64,000 bases of DNA from Candidatus Dormiibacterota bacterium (GCA_003153505.1 PLZA01000031.1:156732-220731), one strand, 5' to 3'. Positions 39,074-47,791 are shown, counted from the stretch's first letter. Program-made: numbers and translations. The notes: generated by a model not told the origin, from the letters alone.

Positions 39074-39102
39074 GGGGCCGGCTCAGTCCGGCCCCTTTTC
39101 TT
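39074..39102 (+). terminator. Strong intrinsic terminator of the plus-strand transcript
   Basis: GGGGCCGG-CTCAGT-CCGGCCCC-TTTTCTT. Confidence 0.8.
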
Positions 39103-39137
39103 GTTCCGGCCTGATCCATCCTCACGCACGTGCAAGC

Positions 39138-39773
39138 TCATCTCGGAGCCTTGCCGGGTGCGCGTGGACCGGGACGCGACACCGCCGGATCGCCGAGCCA
39201 GCTGAAGCGCAGCAGCCGGTCGGCCGCCTGCCGCAGCCCGATGCGCGTTCCGATGCCAATGTCCGGGGTCTCGACGCGAGGGTTGATGTGCACGCGCGCC
39301 CCCGGGTCGATGAGATCGATGCCATCCTCGGTGCGCGAGATCCCCAGGCCACGACAGAGGTTTCCGGGTCCTCGCAGGAGCGCGGTCACTGCGACGCCGG
39401 TGCCGCGTCGAGCCGCCACCGCCGCCACACCCTCCTCCACCGCGGCGGCTCGCAGGAGCACCGCACCCGCGACACCGTCGGCATCGGTGACCAGATTGGC
39501 GCAGTGGTGCATGCCGTAGGTGAAGTACACGTACAGGTGCGCCGCCGGGCCGAACATCACCCGCGATCGGGGCGTCGGACCGCGGTAGGCGTGTGATGCC
39601 GGGTCGCCGGTTCCCAGATACGCCTCAGTCTCGACGATCCGCGCCACCACCGCGCTCGACGTCCCGGCGTCGACGACGAGCCGGCAGCCGATCAGATCGC
39701 GCGCGACGTCCGCCGTCGGGCGCGAGAACCACTCGCGGGAGAGCTCGTCTACCGGCGGATCTCCGCGTCGCAC
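39138..39773 (-). CDS. mpg: DNA-3-methyladenine glycosylase (AAG/MPG type)
   Basis: ARDLIGCRLVVDAG..RIVETEAYLGTGDPASHAYRGPTPRSRVMFGPAAHLYVYFTYGMHHCANLV. GTG start tentative. Confidence 0.92.
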   Translation of the reverse strand: MRRGDPPVDELSREWFSRPTADVARDLIGCRLVVDAGTSSAVVARIVETEAYLGTGDPASHAYRGPTPRSRVMFGPAAHLYVYFTYGMHHCANLVTDADGVAGAVLLRAAAVEEGVAAVAARRGTGVAVTALLRGPGNLCRGLGISRTEDGIDLIDPGARVHINPRVETPDIGIGTRIGLRQAADRLLRFSWLGDPAVSRPGPRAPGKAPR

Positions 39774-42238
39774 CGCTGCGCGAGCGCGGTTGCCACCGCG
39801 TCCTGGGCGCGCTGCGCCTCCTCGCCGGTGAGAGTCCGGTCGGTTGCTCGGAAGGTGAGCCGGAACGTCCACCCCTTGCGCCCAGCGCCCAGGCTGCCGC
39901 CCCGGTACTCGTCGTACAGCTCGGCACGCTCGAGCAGCGGCTCCTGCGCAGCGCGAATTGCGTCGATGGCGTCCCCGGCGCGCCGGTCGGCGGCCACAGT
40001 CACCGCGAGGTCCTGGACGATGGCCGGGAAGCGAGGCGGCTGCGCATAGCGGAGTGGCCGTGGTGGCGACGGTGCGATGGCATCGATGCGCAATTCCCCC
40101 ACCGCGACGCGCCCTTTGACCTCGAATGCGGCAGTGGATTCGAACGAGAGCTCCCCGAGGAGGCCCACCGACTGGCCTGCGAACTCGAGCGCCGAGCTCC
40201 GCCCGGCGTGCAGGCCGGCTTCAGCGGACGGCTCGCTGCGCAGCGGCACTCCGGAGAGGTCGTCGCTGATTCGCTGGAAGACGGACTGAACCTGCCGGAG
40301 GGCGGCGGCCGCGTCATCGGCGGTGCCGCTGGACACGTGCACCGCGAGGCTGAGCAACAGCGGCTCGAGTGGCAACGCCGGGAGGTCGGCGTCGGCACCG
40401 TCCGGGGTTGCCCCGGGCACCGGTCCCGTACGCTCGCCTTCCCAGAATGCCTTGCCGAGCTCGAAGAGCATCACATCGGCGGTGCCGCGATTCACATTGG
40501 CAGCGAGTGCGGCACAGAGCCGGGGAAGCTGCGACGTGCGCATCACACTCCACTCGTCGCTGAGCGGATTGCGCAGTGGGATGGGCGTGCGCCCGCGCCC
40601 GAGCCCCGGCAGCAGCGTGGAGTCGAGCGGGCCGACAAATGAGAAGGTGATTGCCTCGTCGAAGCCGGCTCCGACGCACACGTCACGGACGGCGTCCTCG
40701 ACTGGTGGTGGCGCGGCGGTGGTCGTGACCTCGACGCGGCGTCCGGGGAGCGTGCTCGGAACACGCGAGTAGCCGATCATCCTGCCCACCTCCTCGACGA
40801 GGTCCTCGGGCAGGGACACGTCCCGCCGGAAGTACGGTGGCACGACCGTGAGGGCGGCGGCGTCCTGCTCCACGGCGAACCCGAGCCGCGCGAGGGTGGT
40901 CGCGATCTCGGTTGCGTCGATCGGGATGCCGAGCAGGTCGCCGGTGACTCGCGCGGTGAGGGCGATCGGTCCCAGCTCGGGGAGCGGACGCGGCCACTGG
41001 TCGATCGCACCCGCAAGCACATGGCCGCTCGAGAGCTCGGCGATCAGCGCAGCAGCTCGATCGAGCGCGACCATCGGGAGCCGGTCGCTCAGGCCTTTCT
41101 CGAACAGGGTCGACGCATCGGTGCGGAGCCCGAGCCGCTTCGATGTCGCGCGGATGGTCGGGCCGTCCCAGGTTGCGGCCTCCAGCAGCACCGTTCTGGT
41201 CGCGTCGGTCACGGCCGTTGAGCTGCCGCCGATGACCCCGGCGATGCTGGCGGGCGTGCCGCCGGCACACACCACCAGATCCTCAGAGGAGAGCTCGCGG
41301 TCGGTGCCGAGCAGATCGACGACGTGTTCGCCAACCACCGCTCGGCGGACGACCACCTCCGCGGTCCTGCCGCCACCGGCCTCCACGAAGCGATCCAGGT
41401 CGAAGGCGTGGAGGGGCTGGCCGAGCTCGTGGAGCACGAAGTTGGTCACGTCGACCACGTTGTTGATCGGGCGCAGCCCGACCGCACGCAGCCGCTGGTG
41501 GAGCCACCCCGGGGACGGCCCGACTTGGACCCCTTCGATCACACGAGCGACGAAGCGTGGGCAGCCGGCGGGATCCTCGATCCGGACCTGCGCGCGGAGT
41601 TCGGCCGACGTCGCCGACTGGAACTCCTCGGGCACGGACGCCGGCGGCTCGTTGAGTCCCTCGCCGAGTGCGGCCGCGATCTCACGCGCGATGCCGACGT
41701 GACAGAGGCAGTCGGGGCGGTTGGTGGTGATGTCGAGATCGAGAATCGTATCCAGGGTCAGAATCTCGCGGAGCCCCTGTCCCGGCTTTCCCTCATCGAG
41801 GATCAGGATGCCGTCGGCGTCATCCCCCACCCCGAGCTCGATCGCCGAGCAGAGCATGCCCGGGGATTTCTGGCCGCGGATAGTCTTCACGCCAAGACGC
41901 TCGTCCATGGCCGGCGGGCGAGTGCCAGGGGGCGCGTAGGGAACGAGATCACCGGCCTTGACGTTCGGCGCCCCGGTCAGGACCCGCACCGTCCCAGGGA
42001 TGGCGCTGAATGCCGCAAGGGAAGCCGGAACCTCGCCACCGAGATCGAGATCGGCAAACTGGAGATGCGACGATCCCGGAACCGGCCCGACCGACTCGAT
42101 TCGCGCAACCACCAATCCCTCGCCCCCCAGGTCAACCGCTCCAACCTCGGTGCCGGTGTCCACCAGGGCCCGGACGATCGTCGCCACCGGTGCGTCGAGG
42201 GTCGCGTAGTCGCGCAGCCAGCGCAGAGAGAACTTCAC
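39749..42238 (-). CDS. pheT: Phenylalanyl-tRNA synthetase beta subunit
   Basis: [49 protein letters not shown]-terminal FDX-ACB domain. Confidence 0.97.
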   Translation of the reverse strand: MKFSLRWLRDYATLDAPVATIVRALVDTGTEVGAVDLGGEGLVVARIESVGPVPGSSHLQFADLDLGGEVPASLAAFSAIPGTVRVLTGAPNVKAGDLVPYAPPGTRPPAMDERLGVKTIRGQKSPGMLCSAIELGVGDDADGILILDEGKPGQGLREILTLDTILDLDITTNRPDCLCHVGIAREIAAALGEGLNEPPASVPEEFQSATSAELRAQVRIEDPAGCPRFVARVIEGVQVGPSPGWLHQRLRAVGLRPINNVVDVTNFVLHELGQPLHAFDLDRFVEAGGGRTAEVVVRRAVVGEHVVDLLGTDRELSSEDLVVCAGGTPASIAGVIGGSSTAVTDATRTVLLEAATWDGPTIRATSKRLGLRTDASTLFEKGLSDRLPMVALDRAAALIAELSSGHVLAGAIDQWPRPLPELGPIALTARVTGDLLGIPIDATEIATTLARLGFAVEQDAAALTVVPPYFRRDVSLPEDLVEEVGRMIGYSRVPSTLPGRRVEVTTTAAPPPVEDAVRDVCVGAGFDEAITFSFVGPLDSTLLPGLGRGRTPIPLRNPLSDEWSVMRTSQLPRLCAALAANVNRGTADVMLFELGKAFWEGERTGPVPGATPDGADADLPALPLEPLLLSLAVHVSSGTADDAAAALRQVQSVFQRISDDLSGVPLRSEPSAEAGLHAGRSSALEFAGQSVGLLGELSFESTAAFEVKGRVAVGELRIDAIAPSPPRPLRYAQPPRFPAIVQDLAVTVAADRRAGDAIDAIRAAQEPLLERAELYDEYRGGSLGAGRKGWTFRLTFRATDRTLTGEEAQRAQDAVATALAQRCDAEIRR

Positions 42239-43293
42239 GTCCCCGAGGCCTCCGCGAGGCCGGCGGGCATGCCCTGGGGTGCGAGGAAACGGACGTCATT
42301 GTCATAGAGGAGGCGCATGTCGGGGATACCCCACGCGAGCATCGCCGCACGTTCGATGCCCATGCCGAAGGCGAAACCCGAATAGCGCTCGGGGTCGACG
42401 CCACCGTTACGGAGCACCTGAGGGTGGACCATGCCGCTGCCCAGGAGCTCGAGCCAGCCGCTGTATTTGCAGACGCTGCAGCCGGAGCCGCCACACACGA
42501 CACACGCAAGCTCGAGCTCCAGCGACGGCTCGGTGAACGGGAAGTGGTGCGGACGCCACTGCAGGACCGAACCGGCGCCGAAGAAGGACCGAGCGAAGTA
42601 CTCGAGCGTCCCTTTGAGGTCGCTCACGGCGATGCCCTCGTCGATGCAGAGCGCCTCGACCTGATGAAACATTGGCATGTGCGTGGCGTCGTGGTCGCGG
42701 CGGTACGTCTTGCCGGGCACGATCACACGCTGCGGCGCCCCGCGGATGAGCATGCTGCGAATCTGCACCGGCGACGTGTGCGTCCGGAGCAGCCGCGAAT
42801 CGTCGATGTAGAACGTATCCTGGGAATCGCGGGCCGGATGCCCGGGTGGCTGGTTGACCAGGGTGAAGTTGTACCGATCGTACTCGACCTCCGGGCCGTC
42901 GACGGCCTCGAAGCCGAGCTGGCCGAAGATCCGGCGGATCTCGCGAGCCGCGATCGTCACCGGGCTCAGGCGGCCCCGGCGCAGCGGCGGCGCAGGCCGG
43001 GTGAGATCGAGTGCTTCGGTCTCGAGGCTGCGTGCCCGGGCCGCGCGTTCGATGGTGCGCTGGCGCTCGTCGAGGGCATCGCCAACTCGCCCGACAAGCT
43101 CGTTGACCATCTGGCCCATCTGACGCCGGCCGTCAGGGTCGGGGATCTTGCCGAGCCCTCGCCGGAACGAGGTCAACTCGCCGTCGCCGCGTCCGAGGAA
43201 CCTGGTCCGCACCGCGTCGAGCGCGGCCAGGTCCGCCGCGGCGGCGACTGCCTCGAGGGCCTCCGCCGCCACGCTGTGGAGGTCGGCGGTCAC
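42235..43293 (-). CDS. pheS: Phenylalanyl-tRNA synthetase alpha subunit
   Basis: [62 protein letters not shown]. Confidence 0.96.
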   Translation of the reverse strand: MTADLHSVAAEALEAVAAAADLAALDAVRTRFLGRGDGELTSFRRGLGKIPDPDGRRQMGQMVNELVGRVGDALDERQRTIERAARARSLETEALDLTRPAPPLRRGRLSPVTIAAREIRRIFGQLGFEAVDGPEVEYDRYNFTLVNQPPGHPARDSQDTFYIDDSRLLRTHTSPVQIRSMLIRGAPQRVIVPGKTYRRDHDATHMPMFHQVEALCIDEGIAVSDLKGTLEYFARSFFGAGSVLQWRPHHFPFTEPSLELELACVVCGGSGCSVCKYSGWLELLGSGMVHPQVLRNGGVDPERYSGFAFGMGIERAAMLAWGIPDMRLLYDNDVRFLAPQGMPAGLAEASGT

Positions 43294-43652
43294 GCCTTGG
43301 TCAGGGCGCCCCGGGCGACTTCGACAAGCTGCTGAAACGAGCCGGAGTCCTTGACAGCGATGTCGGCGAGCATCTTGCGATTCACCTCGACGCCCGCCTC
43401 CTTGAGGCCGTGCATGAACTGGTTGTACGCCAGGCCGTTCTGACGCGCCGCGGCATTGATGCGCGCGATCCACAGACCGCGCATATCGCCCTTCCGCTGC
43501 TTGCGGTCGCGGTATGCATACGCGAGCGAATGCATGACCGCCTCGTTGGCGTTCTTGTAGAGGCGGTGACGAGCCCCCTGCATCCCCTCCGCCATCTCGA
43601 GGATCTTGCGGTGGCGAGCCTTGGCCGTCACCCCACGCTTCACTCTGGCCAT
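43290..43652 (-). CDS. rplT: 50S ribosomal protein L20
   Basis: [70 protein letters not shown]. Confidence 0.98.
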   Translation of the reverse strand: MARVKRGVTAKARHRKILEMAEGMQGARHRLYKNANEAVMHSLAYAYRDRKQRKGDMRGLWIARINAAARQNGLAYNQFMHGLKEAGVEVNRKMLADIAVKDSGSFQQLVEVARGALTKA

Positions 43653-43661
43653 GTCGCTCTC

Positions 43662-43859
43662 CTAAAGATAGGGTGCAAGCCTGATCACCTTGCGGCGATC
43701 TGACGCGGACACCTCGTGTTGCATGCGGTATGCCCGCTTGCGCTTGGCGCTCTTGTGTTCGAGCAGATGCGAGCGAAACGCCTTGCGCCGCATCACCTTC
43801 CCGGTCGAGGTGACGCGCAGCCGCTTGGCGGTTCCCTTATGGGTTCGTATCTTCGGCAT
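43662..43859 (-). CDS. rpmI: 50S ribosomal protein L35
   Basis: [45 protein letters not shown]. Confidence 0.97.
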   Translation of the reverse strand: MPKIRTHKGTAKRLRVTSTGKVMRRKAFRSHLLEHKSAKRKRAYRMQHEVSASDRRKVIRLAPYL

Positions 43860-44502
43860 TGTTGTTGTTGCTCCCTGATTCGGCGCCGGGATCTTCGGCG
43901 GATTCTTGCGGCGGAACGGTGACGCTCATCTCCACCTCCTCAGTCGGGCGCCGGTCGTTGCTGTGCTGGTCGCCTTTGGCGTGCTTCTTGTTGAGCGGGC
44001 TCATGATCATGATCATGTTGCGGCCCTCGACGAGCGGGGTCCGTTCGATGATCGCCACCTCTTTCAACTCCTCGGCCATGCGGTCGAGCAGCTTGCGCCC
44101 GTACTCCTGGTGCACCATCTCGCGTCCGCGAAACATGATCGTCAGCTTCACCTTGTCGCCGTCATGGAGAAAGTGACGTACCGACCCGAACTTGGTCTGG
44201 AAGTCGTGCTCCGAGATCTTCGGACGGAGCTTCATCTCTTTGACGTTGATCGTGTTGTGCTCTTTGCGGCTTTCCTTCTCTTTCTTCAGGGCTTCGAACT
44301 TGAAGCGCCCGTAGTCCATGAGACGGCACACCGGCGGTTGGGCCTGGGGGGCTACCTCGACCAGGTCCAGTTCGCGTTGGGCGGCAAGCTCTCGTGCTCG
44401 CTCGATGGTGACGATTCCCAATTGCTCGCCTGTGGTGTCGTCGAACAGGCGAACGGAGGGGATGCGGATCTGGTCGTTGACCCTGAGCTCTCGGAATGCG
44501 AT
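43837..44502 (-). CDS. infC: Translation initiation factor IF-3, apparent ATC start
   Basis: [79 protein letters not shown] 8 nt upstream of ATC; no canonical start before TTG 44421. Confidence 0.93.
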   Translation of the reverse strand: MAFRELRVNDQIRIPSVRLFDDTTGEQLGIVTIERARELAAQRELDLVEVAPQAQPPVCRLMDYGRFKFEALKKEKESRKEHNTINVKEMKLRPKISEHDFQTKFGSVRHFLHDGDKVKLTIMFRGREMVHQEYGRKLLDRMAEELKEVAIIERTPLVEGRNMIMIMSPLNKKHAKGDQHSNDRRPTEEVEMSVTVPPQESAEDPGAESGSNNNNAEDTNP

Positions 44503-44520
44503 CGGCGCGGCCTCCTTGTA

Positions 44521-44570
44521 GATATAGAAAACTGGACAGCGGTTCCGCTATCCAGGGTTCGGGTGCTGGA
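44521..44570 (-). promoter_or_regulatory. Transcription attenuator in the infC leader (terminator plus antiterminator arm)
   Basis: Minus strand CTGGATAGCGGAACCGCTGTCCAG then TTTTCTATATC; upstream TCCAG (44566-44570) can compete for CTGGA. Confidence 0.65.
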
Positions 44571-44649
44571 CCTTCAAGGCAAGCCCGGAAGGTGAGGGCC
44601 GTACCTGGCGGTCCTGCTTTGCGGCGCCCGTGATGGGCGTCGGCCGCTG

Positions 44650-44677
44650 AATATAGCACGCGCGCGGGACGCCCAAA
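44650..44677 (-). promoter_or_regulatory. Candidate infC operon promoter (TTTGGG-N16-TATATT)
   Basis: -10 at 44650-44655, -35 at 44672-44677; leader of about 140 nt. Confidence 0.45.
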
Positions 44678-44689
44678 CCTGCGGCGATC

Positions 44690-45283
44690 TCAGGATGCAT
44701 GACGGGCATGGATCAGTGCTTCAACGGCTCCTCGCCCACCGAGCACGGGCGAGGGCATTGAGCCGATGACCCGCCAGCCCGCCGCCTCGATCCCGGCCGC
44801 GGCGCGCTGGGTCGCAGTCTCGACCGTCGCGGAGTCTGAGGGGGCGGTGGCCAGGCGCAGCTCGAACATCGGCTTGACGAGGCCGATCAGGTCGGCAGCC
44901 CGGGCCATCTCGATTCGGTCCAGCTGGGCGACCGCGGCGGCCAGCGCGAGGTAGGAGACATCGATGGTCACCAACTCGATCGCGTCGGGCACGAGGGCTG
45001 TGTCGAGGGCGGCGACGTTGGTGGCTTCGAGGTTGACGACGCGCGGATCCTGGCGGAGCGAGCCGAGGAGCTGGCCGAACCCGGCATCAACGGCATACAC
45101 GCGGGCCGCACCCGCCTCCAGCAGGACCCGCGTGAACCCGCCCGCCGCGGCGCCGAGGTCGAGGCAGACGCGGCCTGTCACTCCCACACCGAATCCGGAG
45201 AGTGCGGCGCGCAGCTTGGCCTCGCCGCGGAGCGGCGCGTGGGTCGTGAGCATGTCCGGCGCCTTCTGCCGGGGTCGTCTCAC
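44690..45283 (-). CDS. TlyA-like rRNA methyltransferase without an N-terminal S4 domain
   Basis: LRGEAKLRAALSGFGVGVTGRVCLDLGAAAGGFTRVLLEAGAARVYAVDAGFGQL..LVKPMFEL. Confidence 0.85.
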   Translation of the reverse strand: MRRPRQKAPDMLTTHAPLRGEAKLRAALSGFGVGVTGRVCLDLGAAAGGFTRVLLEAGAARVYAVDAGFGQLLGSLRQDPRVVNLEATNVAALDTALVPDAIELVTIDVSYLALAAAVAQLDRIEMARAADLIGLVKPMFELRLATAPSDSATVETATQRAAAGIEAAGWRVIGSMPSPVLGGRGAVEALIHARHAS

Positions 45284-47100
45284 TCCGGGCGCCGCTCGCG
45301 CACCTCGGCGACCAGGCGATCGATGAGCGCTCCGGTCGAGAGGTCCTCCTGCACGTTGCGGCGGACGTCGCGAACGCGGACCACGCCGTCACCGCGCTCC
45401 ACGTCGCGCTTGCCGATCACCACCACATATGGAATGCGCTTGAGCTCCGCGTCGCGTACCCGTGCCTGCATGCGCTCGCCGTGACGCTCGTCCACCGAAA
45501 CACGCAACCCGCGCTCGCGCATGTCCGCGGCGAGGCCCCGGATCGATGCCATGACCTCCTCACTGTCGTCCTGCACTGGGACGATCGCGCACTGCACGGG
45601 TGCGAGCCAGACCGGGAAATGACCGGCGTAGTGCTCGAGCAGAATCCCGAAGAACCGCTCGATGGAACCGAAGAGCGCCCGGTGGATCATGATCGGCTGC
45701 TGCTCGGCGCCGGTGTCGTCGATGAAGTGCAGACCGAAACGTTGCGGGAACTGGAAGTCGACCTGAATTGTGGACATCTGCCAGGTGCGTCCGATGGCGT
45801 CGCGCGCCTGCACCGAGATCTTGGGTCCGTAGAACGCACCACCGCCCTCGTCAAGCACGAGTTCCAGGTTTCGGCCCTCCGCGGCGAGCCGGAGCGCGCT
45901 GGTTGCAGCGTCCCACTCATCGATCGTGCCAACGGCCTTGTGCTCAGGTCGGGTGGAAAGCTCGAGGTAGAAGTCGGTCAAGCCGAAATCGCGCAGCAGG
46001 CCCAGGGTGAAGTCGAGGAGCGAGATGAGCTCCCCCATCATCTGCTCGCGTGCGCAGAAGATGTGCGCGTCGTCCATGGTGAGGCCGCGGACACGGGTCA
46101 GCCCGTGGATGACGCCCGACTTCTCATAGCGGTACACACTGCCGAACTCGAAGAGGCGCAACGGCAACTCGCGATACGAGCGCATCCGGCTCCGATAGAT
46201 GAGGATGTGCATCGGGCAGTTCATCGGCTTGAGGTAGTACTTGGTCCCTTCGTCGAGCTCCATCGGGGGGAACATGCCCTCCGCGAACCACTCGAGGTGG
46301 CCGGAGACCTTGAAGAGGTCCTCCTTGGTGATGTGCGGGGTGTTGACGAACGAGTAGCCGGCTTCCTCGTGGCGTTGGCGCGAGTAGTCCTCCATGAGCT
46401 TGCGCACCAGCCCACCATTGGGATGGAACACGGGGAGCCCCGAGCCGATCTCGTCGGGGAACGAGAACAGGTCGAGCTCGGCACCGAGACGGCGGTGATC
46501 GCGTTTGCGTGCCTCTTCGAGGCGTTCCATGTACGCGTCGAGCTCGTCCCGCGTGAACCATGCGGTGCCGTACACGCGTTGGAGCTGCTCGTTGCGCGCG
46601 TCACCTCGCCAGTACACGCCGGCGATACGCAGCACACGAACCGCCTTGAGCCATCCGGTATCAGGGACGTGTGGGCCGCGACACAGGTCGACGAAATCCC
46701 CAGTCCGATAGATGCTCACGGTGGTCACGTCATCAGCCAGCCGGTTGATGATGTCGACCTTGAAATCCTGGTGCATGGCCGTGAACATCTCGACCGCCCG
46801 TCCGCGGGGGACGGCCTCTTGCACGAACGGCACGCTCTTCGCGGCCAGCTCGCCCATGCGCGACTCGATGCGCGCCAGGTCATCGTCGACGAAATGCAGG
46901 CCGCCAGGGAGGCGGAAGTTGTAGAAGAAGCCGTCTTCGATCGCCGGCCCCACGTCGTATTGCGCGCCCGGGAAGAGGTCGACGACCGCGGCCGCCATCA
47001 GGTGAGCGGCGCTGTGCCGCAGGATCTCGAGCGTCGGCTCTGGCGGTGCGGGGAGCTGCGCGCCCGCTTCGGCGGCGTCGTCGACGATCTCGTCTGGCAT
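45280..47100 (-). CDS. thrS: Threonyl-tRNA synthetase (TGS-less)
   Basis: LEILRHSAAHLMAAAVVDLFPGAQYDVGPAIEDGFFYNF; FELSSVYRYE-like FEFGSVYRYEKSGVIHGLTRVRGLTMDDAHIF; in-frame TAG just upstream of the ATG. Confidence 0.96.
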   Translation of the reverse strand: MPDEIVDDAAEAGAQLPAPPEPTLEILRHSAAHLMAAAVVDLFPGAQYDVGPAIEDGFFYNFRLPGGLHFVDDDLARIESRMGELAAKSVPFVQEAVPRGRAVEMFTAMHQDFKVDIINRLADDVTTVSIYRTGDFVDLCRGPHVPDTGWLKAVRVLRIAGVYWRGDARNEQLQRVYGTAWFTRDELDAYMERLEEARKRDHRRLGAELDLFSFPDEIGSGLPVFHPNGGLVRKLMEDYSRQRHEEAGYSFVNTPHITKEDLFKVSGHLEWFAEGMFPPMELDEGTKYYLKPMNCPMHILIYRSRMRSYRELPLRLFEFGSVYRYEKSGVIHGLTRVRGLTMDDAHIFCAREQMMGELISLLDFTLGLLRDFGLTDFYLELSTRPEHKAVGTIDEWDAATSALRLAAEGRNLELVLDEGGGAFYGPKISVQARDAIGRTWQMSTIQVDFQFPQRFGLHFIDDTGAEQQPIMIHRALFGSIERFFGILLEHYAGHFPVWLAPVQCAIVPVQDDSEEVMASIRGLAADMRERGLRVSVDERHGERMQARVRDAELKRIPYVVVIGKRDVERGDGVVRVRDVRRNVQEDLSTGALIDRLVAEVRERRPE

Positions 47101-47159
47101 GGGACGCCGATTCTACGCAGTCCGCCCTTCGGCGCTCTTCGACCGCCGTTGTGCGAGCG

Positions 47160-47459
47160 TCAGCCGGTGAGGCGAGACATACCGGCAGGCACGTCTTCTC
47201 GCGCCAGGCACAACTCGTTCAGTTGCGCTTCGGGGTCGAAGCCCGTGGGTTGGAAGTCGAAGCGCAGCTGACGCAGCATGGGGATCGGGCGCGCCGACGC
47301 ACGGCGTGCTTGGTTGCGCAGTCGCTCGTGGCGCGCGGGATCGATCGAGCAGCACTTGATGCTGCAGTACTTCGCCGTGGGCTTGTGCACCGGTTCGCCA
47401 CATCCCACCCGTGCGCAGATCCGGCGCGGCATGGTGCTTCGCTGTGAATGCCTCGACAT
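47160..47459 (-). CDS. Hypothetical small Cys-rich putative zinc-binding protein
   Basis: MSRHSQRSTMPRRICARVGCGEPVHKPTAKYCSIKCCSIDPARHERLRNQARR; Cys-x4-Cys and Cys-x3-Cys pairs; TTGACA upstream. Confidence 0.5.
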   Translation of the reverse strand: MSRHSQRSTMPRRICARVGCGEPVHKPTAKYCSIKCCSIDPARHERLRNQARRASARPIPMLRQLRFDFQPTGFDPEAQLNELCLAREDVPAGMSRLTG

Positions 47460-47657
47460 GCCCGCCTCCGATGTCACCGTGGGAGTGTACGCCGCGGCCA
47501 TGACCCCCTGTCAACCACTACTGCGCGCGCTCAATGCATGTCAACCACGACGCGTTTGACACGCGCTAGCCTGTGCACAATGTGGACAACCGCGCACCTC
47601 GTTGGTGCAGTAAGGCACATGCCTGTGCGCAACTTTTCGCGGTGCGGTTTGTGCGTG

Positions 47658-47700
47658 TGGCGCACCCGGCTCGGTTGAGATCACGAGCCGGGTGACGCCA
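47658..47700. repeat. Long perfect inverted repeat in an intergenic region
   Basis: CACCCGGCTCG (47663-47673) N10 CGAGCCGGGTG (47684-47694); flanks TGGCG/CGCCA extend it past one bulge; no adjacent T-run. Confidence 0.75.
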
Positions 47701-47791
47701 CTCCGAAACCGCTCATGTGACAGCCGTGTCACCAGCACTGCGGCGATCTCAATCGCGGTTGGGCGCCGTCGGTGCTACCACCGAGTAAGGG

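Larger units (their letters stand above)
38766..39102 (+). ncRNA. Candidate structured ncRNA of unknown family
   Basis: Promoter-like start, intrinsic terminator end, several strong hairpins, no convincing CDS, opposite to flanking genes. Confidence 0.45.

Noticed and set aside
38940-39596. 218-aa plus-strand ORF MGKCALCGPGVSYRAFLRKG... as a real protein
   Set aside because: Runs through the strong plus-strand terminator and into sequence antisense to mpg. At most a short 5' part could be translated, so it is discussed only as an alternative to the ncRNA.
45481-47271. 596-aa plus-strand ORF opposite thrS
   Set aside because: Shadow ORF of ThrRS.
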